64,000 bases of DNA. Source: Nothopassalora personata. Its lineage: Eukaryota > Ascomycota > Dothideomycetes > Mycosphaerellales > Mycosphaerellaceae. Positions 21,801-33,427 of the stretch are shown piece after piece. Below the pieces are notes generated by a model that was not told the origin of the DNA, did not search any database, and saw only the letters and a list, made by a program, of their open reading frames with translations. Numbering within the stretch: position 1 is the stretch's first letter; every line of letters starts with the position of its first letter. The DNA lies in contig CM066289.1 of the NCBI GenBank assembly GCA_033816765.1, forward strand, positions 3,410,001 to 3,474,000, given 5' to 3'. Made by a program: the position numbers and the translations under genes.

Positions 21801-24618
21801 TAAACAATTAGGATATAATACCTACGATCGCGAAACCTAAGGCATCCGTCTCGACTCGCGTACGTAGCGTAGGATCGAAGTGCCTAAGTATTAGTGCACC
21901 TAAGAATCCGGCCTTAAGCTATCGAAACGCCTACTCTTCGCTTAAGGTCTACGTGAGAGGGCCGTACTTCTTACCGTCCTTAGATCCCTTTAGTAGGTCC
22001 GTTAGGGGCTTGTAGACCCTTAAGTATCCTTCTATAAAACGCCGGTAGAAGTTGCAAAACCTAAGGAAGGACTAGACCTTATAAAAGGTCGTAGGTGTAG
22101 GCTATTCCTCGATAGCGGCTACCCTACTCTTATCTATCGACACGCCTACGGCGCTTACGATAAACCTAAGGAACTCTATACTCTCCTAGAAGAAGTAACA
22201 CTTCTTAGGGTTTACGAATAGGGCAAACTTTCGTAGCCTCTCTAGCACCGCGCGTATAGCTCGTACGTATACCTTACGCGTCTCGCTATAGATGAGGATA
22301 TTATCTAGGTAGACTACGTAAATGTTATTAACTAAGCCGGTTAGCGCCTTATTAATATACCCTTAAAAGGTTACCGGTGCGTTAGTTAACCCGAACGGCA
22401 TTACTAGGTACTCGTAGTGTCCGTATCGCGTGCGAAACGTAGTCTTCCACTTATCGCCTCGCTTAATAGGGATACGATAGTAGGCGTCCTTTAAATCGAT
22501 TGTAGTAAAGAACCTAGAACCTAATAGCCTATCTAGCGTCTCGCTAATTAGGGGCAGGGGGTATCGGTTCTTTACTATAATCTTATTTAGGCCTCTATAA
22601 TCAACATAGAGCCTAAGAGTGCTATTCTTCTTTAGCACGAATGGGATAGGCGCACCCGCCTCGCTTACGGACCGCCTAATCTACCCCTTCTCTATTGCTT
22701 ACGTAAGGTACTCCTTTAAGGCCTCTAACTTAGTTAAGGACTAGTAGTATAGCGGCTTAAAAGGGGGTTTCTTTCCTTTAACGAGATTAATCGTATGCTT
22801 AACCCCGTCGGGCATCTTACGCTTCGCCTACTTATTAGGTGCGTATACATCTCGGAAGTCTATAAATTCTTTAGGCTACGAGGGGCCCTCTCCTTTAGGT
22901 ACTACTATAGCAATAGCCCAAATACTTATCGCATAAACCTACTTTAAGCTCTCGAGATCCTTAAGGAACTCGCGTGCGTTACGCTACTAAACCGTAGGCG
23001 TCTCTACACCGTAGTACTACTAGTTATCCTTATCGGCCTTTACTATCCGATTACGATGCCGCTAGGGTCTACCTAAAATTACTAATAGCCTACCTATAGG
23101 CACCGCGTAGTAGGTAGCGTTACTTACGCGCTCTACTCCCGCGTTATTAGCGAGTCGCAGCCGAACCGTAAAGGCGCCGTAGCAATACCCTAGGTTATAC
23201 GTATACGACTCTAACTTCGGTAGCCTTACCCTATTAATAGGTTGCATTTAATGTCGGAGTACATACTTATACGACACTAGGCTAAGATCCGTATAGTTAT
23301 CTAGGAGAAACGTAGCCTCGCGAAAGCCCTTACGAGTCTCGACTACGCCTCGCAAGTGACGCGCTAGACACGCATCCACTCGCCTTAAGGGGTCGACTTT
23401 AGGAAAACTCGGACTTAGGAGCGACCTACTTCTAGTCCTCTACCTTTTCCCTAGTCGCTGCCCTTCTTAGTTAGAGCCTTCGTAGCGTCTACCCTACGAA
23501 CCGCTTACGCGCTACGGTCCTTCTATAGGTGCCTATTTGGGCAATCCGTCTTAATGTAACCCTTCTTATAGCATCTATAGTACTCCGCTTTAGTCCTATC
23601 GAAGGTTATAGACGATCCGCCGGCGTCCCGCTAGTGACTCGTACCCGGGTCGCGCGACGCCTAACTATACTTCTACTACTTCGAGCTACGATCGCTTCGC
23701 CCTTAGTCGCCCTTAGTCTCTCGCCTACGGCGACTATGCTGCCCGCGGTCGTGCCCTCCGCTACTACGCTCCGTACTTTTAATACGCGAAGCTAGGATTA
23801 CTAGTTCCTCTCTAGTTATTAGGATGTTATGAAACTTAACGATTACGGACCGTAGGCTAGGCGTAAGCTTAGCGAGCATATGTCGTACGCGTTACGCCTC
23901 CGTATAGTCCCCTAACTAATCCTCTATAACATCTAGCTTAGTCGTAAACTAACGCACTATCTAGTTATCCTTCTATTTTACCGCCTTATACTCTAACATT
24001 ACGTTAAGTACGCGGTTTATAGGATTACCGTATACGTCTCGATAGAACTCCTTAAAGTCCTAGTATGTATACCCTTTAAGGTTAAGGACGCTATAGTTAG
24101 CGTACTATCGCTTACTTACCTCTCCGCTTAGGTACATAACCCTATACAGGACCTTTAACTCGTTCGTCGCATACGTGCCGCCTAAGAGGGCAAAGATAAG
24201 AGAGAGCTCCCTTAGGAATACCCGTGCTTTCTTAATCGAGTCCCCTCTAAAAGGCGTAGGTTCTTTAAGACGTAAACGTGTCGCATACGATACGACCGCG
24301 CCTCGAGCTACGATATCATCGTTAGTTACTATAGATAGAGGAGGGGGAGGGGAAGTAGGGAATAGTTCTCCGCCGGATTCGCCCTAAGGGTCCGCCGGCG
24401 GCACGCTTACGTCCCGCAAGATCTCTAACTGTTTAATCTCCCTCTATATCTCCTTCTCCTTAACCTCTACCCGAAGGGCATCCCTCCTTACGACTAAGGC
24501 TATACGCCTCGCTTATTACTAGGCCCTAGGGCTTAGGGGAGCCGTAGGCGTAGCGCTGCTGTCGTCGCGTTCGGACTTTATAGCGTGTATAGATTATAAC
24601 GAAGAGAAGAATTAGAAC

Positions 24619-24815
24619 TGTTAAGGGGATGTCGTAATGTATAGCACGCCTACGACCTACTAGTCGTAGATAAACTAATTCTTGCCTTTTATTTAAGACG
24701 CATCGCGCGTCACAAGGTGTACTTATACGTGTTACGTGCGGCTTAGTAGCCGGTCGCGACCGTATATTACATGCAAGGCCACATGTAGGGGTTAGCTACT
24801 AGGCTGCCCCTTATA
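24619..24815 (-). repeat. 5' LTR of the complete chromodomain Gypsy
   Basis: 197 bp, TGTTAAGGGG...CCCCTTATA; the outer end ACA became ATA. The flanking GTAAG duplication confirms the boundary. Confidence 0.9.
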
Positions 24816-25690
24816 GTAAGTCTACTAGTAGTAAGGCCCTACGTAAGTAACTCGCCTCTAAGGCCGCTCGTAAGTCTACTAGTAACAAGGCCCTACGTAA
24901 GAAGCGCGCCCCTAAGGCTACTCGCAAGTCCGTACTATTACCTACCGCGCCTACCTAGTAGTAGTAATAGTAGTAAGATGCCGCTCCGGTTTTCGAGCTA
25001 TAAGGTAACGGCCTAATTATATACGTCTTTAGTCTTCTATTCTTAAGTTAAGCTCGACTTAAGCTCTCGACTTAAGCTCTCGACTTAAGCTCTCGACTCG
25101 CGAAGAATGCATACTAACATTATACTCTAGCTAAGACGACGACGACTTCGGCGGCGGCGGCGGCGACACTAGCGGCTTCTAGGTAGATAGCGACACTAGC
25201 GGCTTCTAGGTAGATAACTTTAGTAGCGGCGAGGACTTATAAGTCTTATGTCGCTAAGCTTTCGATAAGCATTAAGCAGTCCTTAAGCGAGTGCTAACTA
25301 TATATACGTAGTAATACTAACTATAACGAGGGCGCTACCGGCCTATCTTCTACTCCTACGTAAGTCTTACTCTTAGTAAGCTTAGCTTATAATCTTAACT
25401 CCGTATCGATCTTAAGAGCTTATCGCTAACATATTACTATAGCACTACTAACACTAATACTAGTAGTAGTAGTAGTAACACGACTACGCCCTCTACCGGC
25501 GGTAGAAACACTACCGGTACGGCACCTAAGATTACTATACGTCGCCGCGGCGACCGTTTTATAAATGTCGGCGCTAACAATAGCATCCCTAGTCGCCCTA
25601 AGGGTAAGCCTAGTAAGTATCGCCGGCTAAATGCTAGCACGCCTATGTCTATGTCGGACGAGGTACGTCTTTCTATTTATGCGAGCTAAT
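24816..25690 (+). pseudogene. Histone-H3-tail-like repeat ORF, 3' fragment
   Basis: Codons 24816-24931 read two further 18-residue units of the form RKQLASKAARKSTSNKAL, the Gln codon being TAA (RIP of CAA). With the 5' fragment this makes three tandem units with ARKS/TRKS spaced 18 residues apart, as K9 and K27 are in H3. A run of seven TAG/TAA codons (former poly-Gln) follows. Further downstream are an acidic/Gly-rich stretch (DDDDFGGGGGDTSGF, near 25137-25175) with a duplicated DTSGF.VDSD motif and a basic Ser/Thr-rich part to about 25690. Exon structure and strand-wide continuity of these later parts are uncertain. No histone fold is seen, so this is not an H3 gene. Confidence 0.5.
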
Positions 25691-26189
25691 ATAGCATCTT
25701 AACTCTTAGCTTCTTAAGACTTAAGGTGTTAATGTCTTCTTAACTCTTAACTTGTAATGCTACTTAAGGTTAATAGCTAACGTATTTATAGCTATAGGAG
25801 AGGGAGATTAGTCGCTTAGGGGGTGCTAGCTCGGGTCTAGCGTTAAGTAACCTCGCGAGGTAGGCCTTAGCCGGCAAGGTTCAAGATACCGACGCCGGTA
25901 AGCTACGCTTACTACTATGCCGTCCCTGTAAGGGTACGCCTTACGAGGTAGCATGTCGTGTTACTATAGGTAGTGTCGGTCCGTGTACTCGCTACCGTCG
26001 TTTCGGGCACACTAGTAGGTATGTTTAGATTATAGGTACTAGGTTGTTTTTTCTACTATGTCGTCTTAAGTGTATTATAACGACAATACTGCCTACGCTA
26101 TGCGCCTCTCTACTTAATCATTCTTGTCTTAGTCTTAATCTTATACATCTATATTCTATCTTCGATAAGATCTACTTAAGACATTAGGG
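25691..26189. other. RIP-degraded sequence, no gene recognised
   Basis: TA-rich, CA/TG-poor sequence continuous with the H3-like fragment. Possible decayed coding sequence, but no motif I can name. Confidence 0.4.
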
Positions 26190-26750
26190 CTGCTCCTTAA
26201 ATGTTTACGGTGTCGTACTCCTTAAAAGTTTAGCATCGATATATTAGAGCTACTCCTTAAAAGTTTACCGTCTAATACATTCGAGCTGTCTAAGAACAGC
26301 GGCAGTACTCCTAAAAAGTTTATAAGTGTATAAACATATAAGGAATAGCGAGGACTAGTAGCTCCTTATATGTTTACGGTTAATAAGTAGCTCCGTAGAA
26401 GTTTACGGTTAATAACTTAAGTAGCTCCTTATATGTTTACGGTTAACAACTTAAGTAGCTCCTTATATGTTTACGGTTAACAACTTAAGTAGCTCCTTAT
26501 ATGTTTACGGTTACTAACTTAAGCAGCTCCTTAGAAGTTTACGGTTAAGTTCACGGTTAACAACTTAAGTAGCTCCTTATATGTTTACGGTCAATAACTT
26601 AAGCAGCTCCTTAGAAGTTTACGGTTAATAAGTAGCTCCTTAGAAGTTTACGGTTAATAAGTAGCTCCTTAGAAGTTCACGGTTAATAAGTAGCTCCTTA
26701 GAAATCTACGATCAACAACCTAAGCTGCTCCTTAGAAGTTCACGATGCTA
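26190..26750. repeat. Tandem array, about 17 copies of a 28-40 bp unit
   Basis: The unit is approximately AACTTAAGTAGCTCCTTATATGTTTACGGTT, in two size forms (with and without AACTTAA) and with TTATATG/TTAGAAG variants. The CTCCTTA core recurs from 26192 to about 26735. It is the reverse complement of the TAAACATATAAGGAGC motif at 16372-16840. Confidence 0.85.
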
Positions 26751-26806
26751 TAAACATACTAGGAGTAGCTAATTTTAGCCAATTTTGGCGGCTCCTAGTA
26801 TGTTTA
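26751..26806. repeat. Hairpin with perfect 15-bp arms at the edge of the array
   Basis: TAAACATACTAGGAG (26751-26765) pairs exactly with CTCCTAGTATGTTTA (26792-26806). The loop holds ATTTTAGCCAATTTTGG. It marks the end of the RIP-degraded block. Confidence 0.85.
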
Positions 26807-26830
26807 CGGCATGTCGAATCTCGAGGATTG

Positions 26831-28237
26831 TAGACACCTCGGATGTCGACACCTCGAATGTGAATATTGAGATACCTACACCTCGAGGCTTCCGCCGGAA
26901 GCTGTGAAAGGCAATCCCGATTCGTGAGCACAGATCGGCTGGTTTTCGTTGGTCTTTCTGCTCCTGACATTTCCTTTCTGCTACACGTATCTCGTGCCAT
27001 TGCAATATCCACCTTTTATGTCGTTTTCTCACGTGAAGTGACGGTATTTGAGTGTACGGCCGGCTCGAGAGACACGGTCGCCACGGACTGGCAGCCGGGA
27101 CCCAGGATGCTGTTTGTCCCAATGTCTCTGCCCACTACATGTACCTCTGCTGCCTGCCAAAGGAAACAGACATTGATAGGTATCATCATCCGCTGTCACT
27201 GCCCACTGTATCTGCATCCGCGTTCTGCAGGCCTAGGCCTCAGGACACGGGGCCTTTGCAGTAGCTGGCGAGACACAGAGACCATTGCACGTCGCTGATC
27301 TCTTGCAGACCTGAATCTCGGATTGTCACGAGGACTTCATTGTGAAAGGACTGAAGATCGCCTCCAATCTACGGCTCGTGAGAATGAACAATACTTTCCA
27401 AGCTTTTTCTGCCATGCTGTATGCAAAGAACGATCGGCATAACCTCGAACTATGTCCTGCGGCCAGACTTCGTTTCGTCGACTGACACTGTGCACTGAGA
27501 CCATCCAATCGCCGGGCGATACGGCAACTCGGCCTCCCGGCGACCTTCCATTCTTCTCAGAAGCATCACCGTCCATGAGACCTCTCAACTTTGTAGCCCA
27601 TTGTCCATGCTGTTGCGTCGACAACAGCAGATCTTTCCGTTGTCCGCCCGTCGGCGAAGAGATCAAGTCGCCTCTTCTACTTGGTTGACTGCCATTAATT
27701 TTCGAGTGTTGTAGACAGCATGCTCACGTTGTAGCGTCTGCCATCGACGCTTCTCACTGACGGCCACAGCAGATAAATTCTACAACGACCTGCGGCACCC
27801 TCATTAGCAGCAGCGGTTGCTCTCACTTTCGTAGCACGTGCAAACTTGTTGCACATAGGCAGACTCCACAGTGATTGGCGCCACTGAAGTTTGGCTGCAT
27901 AGCCTTCGTGCGACCTGCAGTGTTGCCTGGCCCCTGCCCGCATTTTCCAGACCTTCAGCTAAGACGACTCAGACAGACTTGGCCTTTATTCACGGACACA
28001 CTTGAATAGTGAATGAAAAGCACTAGTTGAATGAACTGTGAGATCCCCGCTGGAGAGGGCGCGTAAAGCCCCCCGTCTCTGACCTTTGAAAAATTAACCT
28101 TGAGCTTCACCCACAACCCCAACACGCACAGCCTTACATCACGTGCCTGCAACCACATCACTTGTAAGAGTGTCTGCGCCTCACACTACTCGAGAATATC
28201 GCTCTGACCCTGATAGTAGGCCGCATCACACAGCAGC
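26831..28237. other. Unmutated intergenic DNA between the repeat block and the E2 gene
   Basis: Base composition changes from CA/TG-poor to normal near 26830. Several short ORFs exist on both strands but none shows a recognisable domain, a splice pattern or a good context. A CACGTG site at 28141-28146 lies about 95 bp before the E2 start. Confidence 0.5.
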
Positions 28238-30983
28238 ATGGACCAGGACGAGGTACGCACAAAGCGCATGCGCCTGTTCGGTCCTTCGGACGCGCTTCCA
28301 TCCTTCGACATCAACAACAACACCTACGCCACCGCTGGTGCTACCGGGATGCCAGACGCCTACCGCACTGGCGAGATGATAGACGCCACCCCAGAAGCAC
28401 AAGCGGTCCGTGCTATGGTGGCCGGCCTAGGCTGCGCCAAGTGCAAAGGCCTCCTTCAGAGTTCCAGCGCCATCATAGGACACTTCAACGCAGTCTATCG
28501 GCATGACCAGTACACGCAGCCTGTACTCCATTGCCAAGAAGCACGTGGCGTCGAGGTGTTGATTCTGCTGTGCGGCTTCGACTCCATCACGAAGCACAAC
28601 AAGGTGGCAAAGCGCACGACCATACCGCAGAATGTGCCAGCGCAGTTGAGTGCCAGCAGCGCGCTCGCCAACATGATGCGAGGCCCGACGTCATCCTCGT
28701 CAAATGGCATCGGCTATGGCGGTGAAATGTCCTATGATGAGTTCAACGACGAGGGCTGGAACCCATATGCAGCAAAGGGCCAGCGCCTGGGGGCCTACAA
28801 CATCGAGGACAAGAGATCCGCCACGACGCAAAGCCTTCAGCACGGAGATGACCGACTCGCAGCTGGTATCATGGCCGCGCTTGCCTCCCTGCTTGAGGAC
28901 CCGAGTCCATGCGAAGTGCTTCCTGAATTGCTCTACCGCAGCTCCATCCTCGACCGAGCTGCTGACTTACTCGTCAACACATCAGTCGACGATATCATCA
29001 AGAGATCTGGGCTGTATCTTCAGCTTGCCACGTTCATGCATCGACTTGCAGCACACCCAACAACCGCCGTAGTCCTACACTCTCCACGTACCATCATCAA
29101 GACTGGCCACAACATTCTCCGAGTTGTCACGGGCCTTCCTACACTCACACTCGCAGACACTCAAGAGAAGGCACAGCCGCTTGCGCAGTGCCTGGCCGGG
29201 CTCAGTCGTCAGAGTATCATGATGGCCAAGAACGCGCAGATGCTCAATGACGACAGCATCACCTCGCTGTGCATAGCTATACAGGACGCCTATGATGCTG
29301 TGGTCAAAGCCAACTTCACGGGTCTAGCATCAGCGGAGTCTGCTGCAGAGCCTGCTCCAGACGCTGTCACCGATGCGCCAGATTACGCCATCCTCAGAGA
29401 CTACAGCCTTAAGAACGCAGCAAACGGCTTGGGCAAATCTGCGGCGCCGAATCGGATGAAGTGTATCACGGAAGAGATCATCGAACTATCGCAGAACCTC
29501 CCCGATGGCATTTTTGTCCGCTATGGAAATGGTCGCCCAGACATCATGAAGATTCTCATCGTGGCTCCCAAGGGCACACCTTACGAGAATGGTCTCTTCG
29601 AGTTTGACCTTCTATGCCCCAGCAACTATCCTCAGGATCCACCGATGATGCAGTTCAAGACCACGGGTGGAGGTACCTTCGGCTTCAGTAAGTAGATCGA
29701 AGGCTCCCAAACACTTCCGCATGTTCAGACATCTACTGACCTTGAACCTTTGCTACTAGATCCCAATCTCTATGCGGACGGGAAGGTATGCCTCTCACTT
29801 CTGGGTACTTGGTCAGGCCCTAGGTGGAAGCCGGGTGAAAGCAGCATCTACCAGGTCCTCGTCTCTATCCAAGCATTCATCTTTTGCGATGATCCATGGT
29901 GTAATGAGCCAGGTAAAGTTTAACAGTGCTACGCATCTCCCCGTGTCTCGACAATTTGCTGATAAGTTTGTCACAGGTAGAGAAGGCCTGGAGGGGTCAG
30001 ACCAGTCCAAAGCGTATAATCGCAGTCTTCAACCCAAGACGGTCGAGTTGGCAATGCTTGGCTGGCTCCAAGGCAAGAGCGACAGCATCTGGGGTGACGT
30101 GGTGGTGAAGCACTTTCAACAGAACCAGGACGACATCCTGGAAATGATGGGCAGGTGGAAGGACGACAAGCCATTGGGAGGATCCGGTAAGACACTCGGC
30201 AACGAATCAGCCGCTCCACAAATCGAGGAAGAGGAAGAAATCAACGATGAGGGTGACGATGAGGATGAGGATGAGGATGATGATGAGGATGATGATGAGG
30301 ACATGGATGCAATGAACAACTTCCCACCGCCACCGACTGCCCCCGCTCCCCCGAAGTCGAAGTCAAAGTGGCAGTCGCAATCGCAGTTCAAGAATGCTGG
30401 AAAGTCCTTCGGCACCGGCCACACACTAGGAGGTAGTGGAATCGATTTCGGCGGCCAAAGCACTCCTTCCAGTGCCACGAGCTCGCAGCCAAGCGCAACT
30501 CCTCACGGATTCCCTTTCTCTGCTATCTATCCCCCTGAAGATACTCAGTTCATTGGTCCCTGGGCCGGGATGGTCAGTCCAGCTGCGTTCAACCAGCCAA
30601 CGGGCTACCAACCATCACCACTTTCGCAGTCGTTCTTGCCACCTGCGTCTGCTTACCCGCCACCGCCACCTACAATTCCTGGCGTTCTTTCGACCTATCA
30701 AGGCACTGGCTGGGCCGGACAGAAGCTGGGCGGCGGAGACGATGCGAAGCAAGAACAGGAGCAAGGAGAAGACGACGATGTGGTGTTCATCTCGGAGAAC
30801 AAGGTCGACCAGGAGGCAGGTGCTCAGGAAGCTCCTCAGGACGAAGGTGCTCAGCAGGAGGTAGTCAGTGAGCTCGCAGAGTTCGCTGCGAAGCTTCGCG
30901 AGGCGATCAAGGACCTGAAGAATCCAGCACGCCTTGGAGCACACGGTTATGGTGTTGATGGTGATTGGGATTCGGACATGTAG
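28238..30983 (+). CDS. Large E2 ubiquitin-conjugating enzyme (UBE2O/BIRC6-type UBC domain), 869 aa
   Basis: Three exons: 28238-29687, 29760-29912, 29977-30983. Intron 1 has GTAAGT...CTGAC...CTAG; intron 2 has GTAAAG...CTGAT...CACAG. The spliced frame is open throughout. The UBC domain spans residues ~395-590: KGTPYENGLFEFDLLCPSNYPQDPP, then across intron 1 NPNLYADGKVCLSLLGTW, where Cys494 is the catalytic cysteine that carries ubiquitin as a thioester. Intron 1 lies 11 codons before it. The extended N-terminal part (residues 1-390) has a CAKC pair near residue 69. The C-terminal part is an acidic run (about residues 618-646), Pro-rich linkers and a short terminal helix. This architecture fits large E2/E3-hybrid-like enzymes of fungi rather than the ~150-aa core E2s. 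Substrates are unknown. Start chosen as the first ATG of the open frame. Confidence 0.9.
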
Positions 30984-31377
30984 AGGTCCTCACTGGGGCC
31001 GCTTCGTGTGATACCAGAAGAAGGGCATAAGACAAATTGGCCGGCGTGCCAATACATCGCATGAAACATAGCGAATGGCGGGAAAAAGCTCTTGTACTGT
31101 AGTACTTGCTAGACCTGTATACCTGCTCTCGATCCATGTCATGTACTCCCTGTCATGTCACGTCACTCTGCAGCTGGACGCACCCGCCAGACTTGACTGT
31201 CGTCGCAACGCTCGATGTGAATAACGTTGTCTGTGCAAGAGTCTGTCTCAGCCGTAGCACGACCTCATTCCCGCTTGCTAAGAACATTCTTGCGATGTAA
31301 ACTGCTCTCATGCGTTCCATCATCTTCTCTCGTACACTACACCACTTTCGGCTGTGTATACAGCAAGCTTCGCGACC
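30984..31377. other. Intergenic, E2 gene 3' side and coiled-coil gene 5' side
   Basis: No ORF of note. It holds the tail-to-head junction of two genes on the same strand; no clear terminator or promoter motif. Confidence 0.4.
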
Positions 31378-32841
31378 ATGCCGGAAAGAACATCCTCCAT
31401 GTCCTGGTTAAGCCCGAGACGACGACGAACAACTGAGAACATGCCGAATGGCCAATACGAACCAATACTGGACCATGCTGAGGGACTGGTTATCCCGTCG
31501 CGACTGGAGAGCACTGGCGAGGAACCATTGTCTATTGCTCGGCGACTCTCGCAACCACAAATCCGCAACCAGGACGACACTGGAAAACCGAATGTCCCGC
31601 GGGTTGCGGAGGAGCATGGGGGAGGCGCAGAACGGTTGAACAATGTCGAGGAGCAAGAGCAGGTGACAGATGAAGCCACAATTGGGGGACAAAGTCAAGG
31701 ACATTTGAAGGGCTATGGGGTTCAACAACAGCTCCGACACATAACCACTCTGCTGAATACGCTCAACGATCGCTTGGAGCGGGTACAGCAAGCGATAGAG
31801 GACGGCAACAGACACACATCGCCCCTGCAGAAACATCTGGAAGGCCTCGACTCTGGTGCAAGAGCCAATGTCGAAGTACTGCATCACTTGCTTGAGTCGC
31901 AGCAGTCTACACGCCAACTTCTTGCCCAGAATGCGCAGCAGACCGATCTCCAGCCTTTGACGGAACATTTGAACTCACTACAGGCCTCATCGGCGAGCCA
32001 GACGAACTATCTGCACGAGCTCGTAGAAACACAGAATGCAACACGGGAAGCAGTTGAAGCGAACTCTGGAGAGATCGATGTCAGTCCGCTGGTCGATCAG
32101 ATGGAGGCAGTAAGAGAAGCGATCGAAGGACAGCACAATGCTCAGTTCGAAGCGATAGAGACGATTCTCACTGCAACGGAACGTAATGCTGAGCAAATTG
32201 CGACACTGGTCGAAGCACAAACGAAGCAGGTTCAGACGCCCGCTAAGAACAATGATCTCGACCTCACACCAATGACCGAGCGATTGAGCAAGATTCACGC
32301 AACCCTCGAGAAGGCCAGCCGACAGAACGGCGAACAGAGTCCTGGAGCAGGAGATCCCAAATTCATCATTTCAGCTCTGACTTCCCACCTCAGCAAGATT
32401 CAAGCCCTCACAGAACAAAACGCTAGATCAGTCCAGTCCCTACAGTCCAAGCAATCCTCAACCTCAGACGCGCAGACGCAAATGCAAAGCAGCGTAGCCT
32501 CAACCTCAGACGCCATCCGCTCCCTAGCCACCGCCAACGTTGAAACCCACCGACTGCTCGCCAAGCGCTCAAACGACATTGAAGATAAAGCGAGAGAGAA
32601 CATGAAGAATCTCGAGAAGAGGATGGATGCTACGAACAGTCAGGTTAGAGAACTCATGACTGGTCAAAGGGAGATGACGAAAGTCATGAGAGATCTGGCG
32701 AGCGCGATTTCAGCGCAGAATAAGGGGAATTGCGACCATGTGGTGATCCCGCCGCCGAGGAAGATGGGCAAGAAGGTTGTGGGGTTTGTGTATGATGGGA
32801 AGGTTGTGGAGACTCCGGAGGGGAGTATTTTGCGGCAGTGA
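31378..32841 (+). CDS. Coiled-coil protein, 487 aa, unknown function
   Basis: Single exon. The first ATG of the frame is at 31378 (context GACCATGCC); the frame is open a few codons upstream only from a GTG. Residues ~1-110 are polar and probably disordered. From ~115 to ~440 there are Gln/Glu/Leu/Ala heptad-like stretches with recurring LLE..., HL..., Q... spacing, typical of long coiled coils. The last ~35 residues (VIPPPRKMGKKVVGFVYDGKVVETPEG) are compact, basic and likely conserved. No signal peptide or membrane span. I do not recognise the family; a structural or septum/cytoskeleton role would be a guess. Confidence 0.8.
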   Translation: MPERTSSMSWLSPRRRRTTENMPNGQYEPILDHAEGLVIPSRLESTGEEPLSIARRLSQPQIRNQDDTGKPNVPRVAEEHGGGAERLNNVEEQEQVTDEATIGGQSQGHLKGYGVQQQLRHITTLLNTLNDRLERVQQAIEDGNRHTSPLQKHLEGLDSGARANVEVLHHLLESQQSTRQLLAQNAQQTDLQPLTEHLNSLQASSASQTNYLHELVETQNATREAVEANSGEIDVSPLVDQMEAVREAIEGQHNAQFEAIETILTATERNAEQIATLVEAQTKQVQTPAKNNDLDLTPMTERLSKIHATLEKASRQNGEQSPGAGDPKFIISALTSHLSKIQALTEQNARSVQSLQSKQSSTSDAQTQMQSSVASTSDAIRSLATANVETHRLLAKRSNDIEDKARENMKNLEKRMDATNSQVRELMTGQREMTKVMRDLASAISAQNKGNCDHVVIPPPRKMGKKVVGFVYDGKVVETPEGSILRQ

Positions 32842-33427
32842 TGTGGATGAGCATTCCAACAGCAACGATGCAAAAACCATGGACAACATGGGAGCAAGAT
32901 CGCGGATCACAGGATGTTGGCGGAGTCTGGTGGAGCGATTAGTAGGGGAGCAGAGTCGAGCGGAGCATTGACACAGCTCCATATATACCAATCCTCGAGC
33001 AAGCGGTGTATCTCGCCGGCACAAACACAGCCATAGCACAGTGAAGACACGATAGCACAGCATACCGTATTGTGCTGAAGTATTAACAATGGGAAACTGT
33101 AGCCGAGCTGACCATTGGCGCATGCATTGGCTCACGTTCATTCGCCTGCAAACTAGGCTTATGTGCTTATGCTGATCCGTAGATCTGATGCCGAGGCAAG
33201 CCACAACATGTCTTCACGCACGCCACTGCACATGTCCTGAACTCACTTTCTTTCACTGCAAGTATCATTTGACCGCAGGGAAAATAATGGCTATGCAGAG
33301 ACCGCTGCAGTGGCTGGCTGTGTAGTGAATGAACATGCTCATAGCCGCGTGTGAGTTCTCTGTACCCGAGCGACGCTCGATCAACAACGCACATACACCT
33401 TGACGAACGACCGCCACCAAAGTCAAC
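32842..33427. other. Intergenic region upstream of the mannosyltransferase
   Basis: No supported gene. A small CAA/CAC-containing leader precedes the ATG at 33428. Confidence 0.4.

Larger units (their letters stand above)
17868..24815 (-). mobile_element. RIP-degraded chromodomain Gypsy element, complete (6948 bp)
   Basis: Bounded by two 197-bp LTRs and a 5-bp direct duplication GTAAG (17863-17867 and 24816-24820). On the minus strand, gag-like sequence lies around 24600-23400 and protease near 23247-23062 (TYYAVPIGRLLVILG). Reverse transcriptase is near 22638-22363 ([36 protein letters not shown]), the longest surviving open stretch. Integrase and chromodomain extend to about 19840. All are interrupted by many TAG/TAA codons. 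A solo LTR of a different family sits in its 3' tail at 18520-18868. Confidence 0.9.

Noticed and set aside
17835..24931. Ordinary histone H3 gene
   Set aside because: Only tail-like repeats are present; no histone-fold sequence follows and the 18-residue unit is repeated three times.
26190..26750. CRISPR-like array
   Set aside because: Eukaryotic context; units abut with no unique spacers and vary like a minisatellite.
26867..27298. 143-codon plus-strand ORF
   Set aside because: Begins at the edge of the repeat block, no domain, overlaps equally long ORFs on the other strand.
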